Source of the DNA: Rutpela maculata
Lineage: Eukaryota; Arthropoda; Insecta; Coleoptera; Cerambycidae
Length of the DNA stretch: 64,000 bases
NCBI GenBank assembly: GCA_936432065.2
Contig: OW386294.2
Span: forward strand, 49,938,945-50,002,944
Direction: 5' to 3'
Numbering within the stretch: the stretch's first letter is position 1; each line of letters opens with the position of its first letter. The notes beneath the pieces were generated by a model. It was not told the DNA's origin. It worked only from the letters and a program-made list of their open reading frames with translations, and searched no databases. The translations under genes were made by a program, and so were the position numbers. Positions 58,745 to 64,000 of this stretch are shown one piece after another.

Positions 58745-61405
58745 ATTTTAATTTGTCGTAGATATAATAAGTGCCACCGAGAAGTTTTTAATTAAATCGG
58801 TCCAGCGTAAAAATTTTTTAACAATTTATTTTTCAACGCTGAAATTTTCTGCTCTTTTCCTATTATCTTCGGTCCTAATAATCGTATCGCAAAAATAAAA
58901 ATAGCGAGTGGCTATGAAAATACTTTCTGATAATTTGTTAATTTGTAAGAAAATAAAAACCACCAAAAATTGCCTTTTTTGACAATTTAAGAAATATAAC
59001 GTAATAATGCATCCATTTTAACGAAAGTTGGAGGAACTGTGCACTTTATTGAACTAAACCTTCGTGCCAAATTTTAGCATAAAATATTTATTCAAACGGC
59101 TAAAAATAAAAAAAGATTTCGAAATTTTAATCGCTTATTGTTTAAGTGCATCGATTCGTAGAACATTTTTTTTTTCAAAATGTAGGTTTTTTACATGTAT
59201 TTTACAATGATATTATCTTCATTTAAACCTTTTTTAAATATGTTTATAATTTTCAAAATTATAGGTATAAACATATTCAGATAACTGGATTTTTTTATCA
59301 AACCAAGAACAGGTAACGAATTATGAAAATAGATGAAATATTTCTTAAAAAAATAATGATCTATTTGCATTTGGAGCCGAGATCCGTCAGTGTTTGCGCC
59401 TCAATCGCTTATAAATAAGCAAATTGATATATGTTCTTAAAATTTGGACTGGTTATTCTTCAATAATATTAGTCTCACCTAGTTGAGAACAATCCAGAAG
59501 CACAATTGTTAAAAAAGATAGAGGCCCGATAGTCGGGCTTTTAGCGATTATGTTAGAGATAAAAAATCGCCAAATAGCTCTAAATGTGATATTATGGTTT
59601 TACAGATCATACTTCACTCGTAAGATAATTCAGTGTGTAAGACGACCAACACTTTTTTTTTTGGATGCAACGTCTCTGGTTCAAATTCTAACTGCGATTT
59701 TTTTTATTGTATCAGTAAAATTAAAAGTTACAAAGCTGTGTACATAGACATAAGAATAACTGTTCAGGTTAGGTTTGTTTTCCCTTCCGCGACAAAAATG
59801 AATAAGAAAGTAAAAAAAAATTGACTAAGTGTGTTATAATCTCAAAGCCGCTTTATTCGATGTAATTTTAAAAAACCGCTGCCCAAGGAATCACTACTTC
59901 CACATCCAGATTTTCTATCCAAGTCACTCACAACCAAAAATTTTGTATGTGGAAATAATTGTTTATGGAACTCTGATAATATAATATTTGAAATCCTCTA
60001 CCCCAAAAACCCATAAAACGATACCCCACATCGGTAGTGGGGTGGGGGTGGTGATAGGGGGTAGTAGTGGGGGTGGATGAAGTACGAAAATATTTTGAGG
60101 TTTCTGGTTCTTGTACACACACTAAATCGCAATTTTTTTTCATCCCCTTTAATAATGGGGTGGGGGTGGTAATGGGGGTGGCTAACGCCAAAGTTTTTTT
60201 TGAGACCTTAGCTTCTCTTGTATATACTAAATAACAATTTTATGAACTCTTACCTGCTTGATTTACCTATTTACCCCAAATTTACCCCAATTTACCCCCC
60301 AACCCTTCGACGGAACAAGATGAAAATATAATCTAGTTCTAGATCTCGTTAAAGTACATATGTGTACCAAACTTCAAGTCAATATCTCAAACGGTTCCAG
60401 AGTAAACGTGCGCACGAAAAAAGTTACAGACCGACAGACAGACAGAAATTTTTTTTCCGCTCAAACTTAAAATCTCGACGTTTCATAACATTCTAAGCCT
60501 ATTTCAACAATAAAAATTTTTAAAAAATTTTTTGTCGTTACTATACTTCCACTGGATGTGGAAGTAATTGTAGTTTTGACTCATTTTCAAACAGCGGAGA
60601 CAAAAACATAAGCATCGAAAAACAATCAGTCCAAATTTCTAGAAAAAATATCGACTTGTTTATTTATAAGTGACCTAAACACAAAAATTGACGTTTCACG
60701 GCCCCAAATGCAAGTAGATCATTAATTTCTTTAGAAAAATGTTAGATATTTCATCTATTTTCATAATTCGTTTCCCGCTTTTGGTTTCATAAAAATCCAG
60801 AGTTATTTGAATTTGTTTACAACTGTAACTTTGAAAATAATAAATAAATTTCAAGCAAAAACCGTTTAAGTGAGTATTCTTTTTTCTTAACACTGTTGGA
60901 AAATACATGTAAAAACCTACATTTTCAACAAAAATTTACCGCACACGAGTCACTGCACTTAAACAACAAGCGATAAAAATTTCGAAATTATTATTGGTTT
61001 TTAGCCGTTTGAGTTTTGTTCAAAAATATTTATTTTGCGCTAAAATTTAGCACAGGTTTAGTTCAATAAAAAGCTTAGTTCCACGGACTTTCGTTAAAAT
61101 TGATGCATTATTATGTTATATTTTTATTAAATTATTATCAAAAAAGGCAATTTTTGGTGTTTTTATTTTTTTTACTAATTAACAAACTATCATCTAGCTT
61201 TTGCATAGGCCTAGTCTTATTCAAGATTTTATTGCGAATAATTCGCTATTTTTATTTTTACGATACGATTACTAGGACCGGAGATACTAATGAAAATAAC
61301 AGCAAATTTCAGTGTTTAAAAATAGGTAAATTGTTAAAATATTACAAGAAGCAATGGACCGATTTAATCCAAAACAGCTCACAGCACTTGTTATTATTCA
61401 TAAAA
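58745..61405. mobile_element. 2.7 kb inverted-repeat (foldback) element with copy of family X in its loop
   Basis: Left arm about 58745-59470, right arm about 60605-61405. Landmarks: CAAAAATTGCCTTTTTTGAC with AAAAAAGGCAATTTTTGGTG, CGTATCGCAAAAATAAAAATAGCGA with TCGCTATTTTTATTTTTACGATACG, and TTTGCATTTGGAGCCG with CGGCCCCAAATGCAAG. Similarity is imperfect but continuous for about 700 bases. Family X copy 2 lies in the loop. Non-coding. Confidence 0.75.
59872..60566 (+). repeat. Interspersed repeat family X, copy 2
   Basis: AAACCGCTGCCCAAGGAATCAC, then TACTTCCACATCCAG, a purine-rich GGTGGGGGTGG segment, and the end CTGGATGTGGAAGTA. The last is the inverse of the second, giving short inverted repeats. 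The near-identical copy at 61901-62560 defines the family. Confidence 0.8.
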
Positions 61406-61900
61406 CAAAAATTACTGCAGCCAAACAGTTTCATTCAAAATTTATTTTCACTCCACTAATAGTGGAAAAAAGTAAGTTATTAGAAAATCGATTGGATTTG
61501 AATGAATTTCCCTGAAAACTTTTTTAATGGCTTTCTATAATCAAATATGAAGTTTTCTACCACTTTTCCTTGTCCGCAATAAATATAAAATAAATATTGT
61601 CAATTTCCTTTCAAATAGAATTTTTTTTCAAATAAACTTAATTAAAAATTTAAAAATAAAATAAGTACATGTTCTATTTTGCTATTTGTTCTCACCTCAC
61701 TCCACCATATATCTAGAGATAATACACACCTATAAGATAATAGTTATTTAACAAACAAGTATGTTAATGAGAGCGATTGATAAATTGAGACATTTTAACG
61801 TGCGAACGCTAGCGAGCGCATTATTTGTCGAGATTATTAATCGCCGATTAACACACGAGTAAGTTACAAAAATTTTCCGTTGATTGTATCTAGGAAAAAA
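61406..61900. other. No gene seen
   Basis: AT-rich spacer between the foldback element and family X copy 3. Confidence 0.4.
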
Positions 61901-62560
61901 AACCGCTGCCCAAGGAATCACTACTTCCACATCCAGATTTTCTATCCAAGTCACTCACAACGAAAAAATTTTGTATGTAGAAATTATTTATGGAACTTTA
62001 ATAATATAATATTTGAAATCCTCTACCCCAAAAACCCATAAAACGATACCCCACATCGGTAGTGGGGCGGGGGTGGCGATAGGGGGTGGATGAAGTAAAA
62101 AAATATTTTGAGGTTTCTGGTTCTTGTACACACACTAAATCACAATTTTTTTTCAACCTCTTTAATAATGGGGTGGGGGTGGTAATGGGGGTGGCTAATG
62201 TCAAAATTTTTTTTGAGACCTTAGCTTCTCTTATATATACTAAATACCAATTTTATGGACTCCTGCCTGCTTGATTTACCTATTTACCCCAAATTTACCC
62301 CAATTTACCCCCCAATCCTTCGACGGAACAAGATGAAAATATAATCTGGTTCTAGATCTCGTTAAAGTACATATGTGTACCAAATTTCAAGTCAATATCT
62401 CAAACGGTCCCTGAGTAAACGTGCGCACAAAAAAAAGTTACAGACAGACAGAAATTTTTTTTTCGCTCAAACTTAAAATCTCGACATTCTAAGCCTATTG
62501 AACAAAAAAAAATTTTTTTAAATTTTTGTCGTTACTATACTTCCACTGGATGTGGAAGTA
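61901..62560 (+). repeat. Interspersed repeat family X, copy 3
   Basis: Closely similar to copy 2 over its whole length, including the shared leader AACCGCTGCCCAAGGAATCAC before the inverted repeat, and ending CTGGATGTGGAAGTA. Confidence 0.8.
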
Positions 62561-63623
62561 ATAGGGAAAAAATCTAATTTTATTTTATGACACAAAATTG
62601 AATTCTAAGTGTTACTTTATTTATTTAATTATGGTAACACATATGGAATTTAAAAAATATCAAAAATACAATTACAAATTCATTAGGCCTCTTTTTGTAA
62701 CATCGGAGAAATATGCCAGTAGCACCGATTCTGAATAGCGCGATACCTGCTTCTCTTTTATTAATTATAAAAGTTTCATACGCGTTTTATACGTTTGACA
62801 ATTAGAGTTTTGACATTAATTGTCATATTAACTGTTTTCAATCATGTCTTTAGTTACCTAAACTAAAATCGTATATTAATAGAAAATCATTTATTAATGA
62901 ACGATTTTTATATATTTATCAAAGCTACAAATACACGATGAACGAAAAAAGTAATAAATAAAATAGGTAGGTATAATTTATTAATTATTTGGAAACACGC
63001 GATAATAATTGTTTATGTAACTAAGCACTAAAGTTAAACATTTTATCACGATGTAGAATTTAGTTAAATAAACCACATAAATGATAAAAAGAAACTTTAG
63101 TGCCAAGGTGCATAACTAAGTTTTTCTTGAAATTGTGAAATTAAGGTTAATCAACTCTATTTAATGAATAATTTTAAGTGACATTAAGAAATGTCAATTA
63201 TTTAAATTTCAAATCTCAATAATTTTTTGTAATGTAATTATGTCACAAGCAATGGACAATTTATGTTGACGTTTACCTGTCACCTCCTCCAACTACAAGA
63301 AATCGTACAATGTTTGATTACTTTAGTGACTATCTCTAACACTTCAATGACAATTTTGAGGTTTTTTCCGGTTTCAAAAAAATCTATTTTTTGTACGATC
63401 GGGCTTATTTGTTTATTTACAATATCTGTTGCCAAGACGTCAGGTTATATTTACTGATTGCTAAGTCGGTAAGTAATTTCCTTACCGGTAAGTGAAATTA
63501 ATATAATATATATTACCGATATTTCACAAAAATAAGTACAAAAGTAAGGTCATTTCTATTAAAAAAAAAAATAACATTATTTTCTGCACGATTGTTTTTA
63601 ATTACACTTCAATTATAGTTATT
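62561..63623. other. No gene seen
   Basis: AT-rich with no recognisable coding region or repeat structure. Confidence 0.4.
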
Positions 63624-63751
63624 AAGGTACCAAGGGTGTTATAAGGATAATAACGCACCGAGGTCGGCAGTGTACAATCCCGAGGGCCTCTGGCCCGAGG
63701 GAGTGTACGTCGACCGAGGGCGTCATTATCATATAACACCCGTGGTGCCTT
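63624..63751. repeat. GC-rich hairpin, arms ~60 bp
   Basis: AAGGTACCAAGGGTGTTATA...ATAACGC...CGAGGTCG...GTGTAC...CCCGAGGGCC pairs with GCCCGAGGG...GTGTAC...CGACCGAGGGCG...TATAACACCCGTGGTGCCTT. Possibly the folded end of a DNA transposon. A related GCCCTAGGGCGTTATA lies at 63972-63989. Confidence 0.65.
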
Positions 63752-64000
63752 CAACGTTAAATGTCCTGCAAGTCTGTTATTTAATTAAAATTTTTTTTTT
63801 TTGACATTTACGATTTATTATTTTGACATCTATTATGTTCAGAACGATTTGATTTAAAAGAGAGTAAAAATCAAAATTGTTTGTAAACGCCGCCGTTGCA
63901 TAGCAACGCATTTTGTTTGTCAATGACGCTATCATAATTTGCTTGTTTTGGGTTGTATTATAATTTTATAATGCCCTAGGGCGTTATAGATATTCATAAC
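63752..64000. other. No gene seen; continues past the window
   Basis: The last 250 bases may belong to the same repeat as the hairpin at 63624-63751, since GCCCTAGGGCGTTATA resembles its arm. Confidence 0.35.

Overview
This 64 kb window looks like a repeat-choked, AT-rich stretch of an arthropod nuclear genome, most likely an insect. The signs are an errantivirus with an env gene, other Ty3/Gypsy and BEL/Pao retrotransposons, R4/Dong-like and CR1/L2-like LINEs, GT-AG introns, and many hAT/Tc1-type and foldback repeats. A beetle is plausible but not proven. I see no ordinary single-copy host gene, tRNA, rRNA or CRISPR. Nearly every supportable coding region belongs to a transposable element.

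Region by region. (1) 1.3-4.9 kb: three 3' fragments of LINEs with a restriction-like endonuclease (R4/Dong type) lie head to tail, each bounded by TAA microsatellite. (2) 4.9-8.9 kb: an almost full-length CR1/L2-like LINE on the minus strand with PHD-type zinc finger, endonuclease and reverse transcriptase, broken by a few lesions. (3) 10-12 kb: two foldback (MITE-like) repeats. (4) 13.6-20.0 kb: two degenerate errantivirus fragments in opposite orientation, one split by a 1.9 kb non-coding insertion. (5) 20.0-20.8 kb: a 159-bp tandem repeat and a hairpin repeat. (6) 21.3-35.6 kb: a 14.3 kb endogenous errantivirus, minus strand, with near-identical LTRs, tRNA-Ser-type primer site, gag, pro-pol, integrase and F-type env. 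Its 3' part carries a 4.6 kb palindrome made of ~600-bp tandem units. (7) 36.6-37.7 kb: BEL/Pao pol remnant. (8) 38.7-40.7 kb: a three-exon SWIM zinc-finger/YqaJ-nuclease gene, probably transposon-derived and now broken. (9) 41.2-42.5 kb: a Tc1/mariner-type transposase pseudogene. (10) 42.55-43.85 kb: three near-identical 362-bp tandem repeats plus an inverted partial copy, each with a motif that folds as a type I hammerhead ribozyme. Next to it, inside a TA microsatellite, is a ~315-bp perfect-looking hairpin with a second hammerhead-like motif. (11) 44.4-48.7 kb: a Ty3/Gypsy element of CsRn1 type, lacking capsid, pol split by a stop codon. (12) 50.6-64 kb: non-coding repeats: a 1.5 kb inverted repeat, a 2.9 kb non-autonomous hAT with an intact 8-bp target duplication, three copies of a ~670-bp repeat family, a degenerate tandem array, a 2.7 kb inverted repeat and a terminal hairpin.

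How they relate: the window is a nest. Elements have landed in each other's microsatellites (TAA for R4/Dong types, TA for the ribozyme hairpin) and in each other's bodies (gag of the older errantivirus, loop of the 58.7-61.4 kb foldback). The most promising signals are the hammerhead-bearing 362-bp array, which resembles Penelope-like element terminal repeats or animal retrozymes, and the palindromic tandem array carried between env and 3' LTR of the young errantivirus. All coordinates of repeats without clear ends are by-eye estimates.
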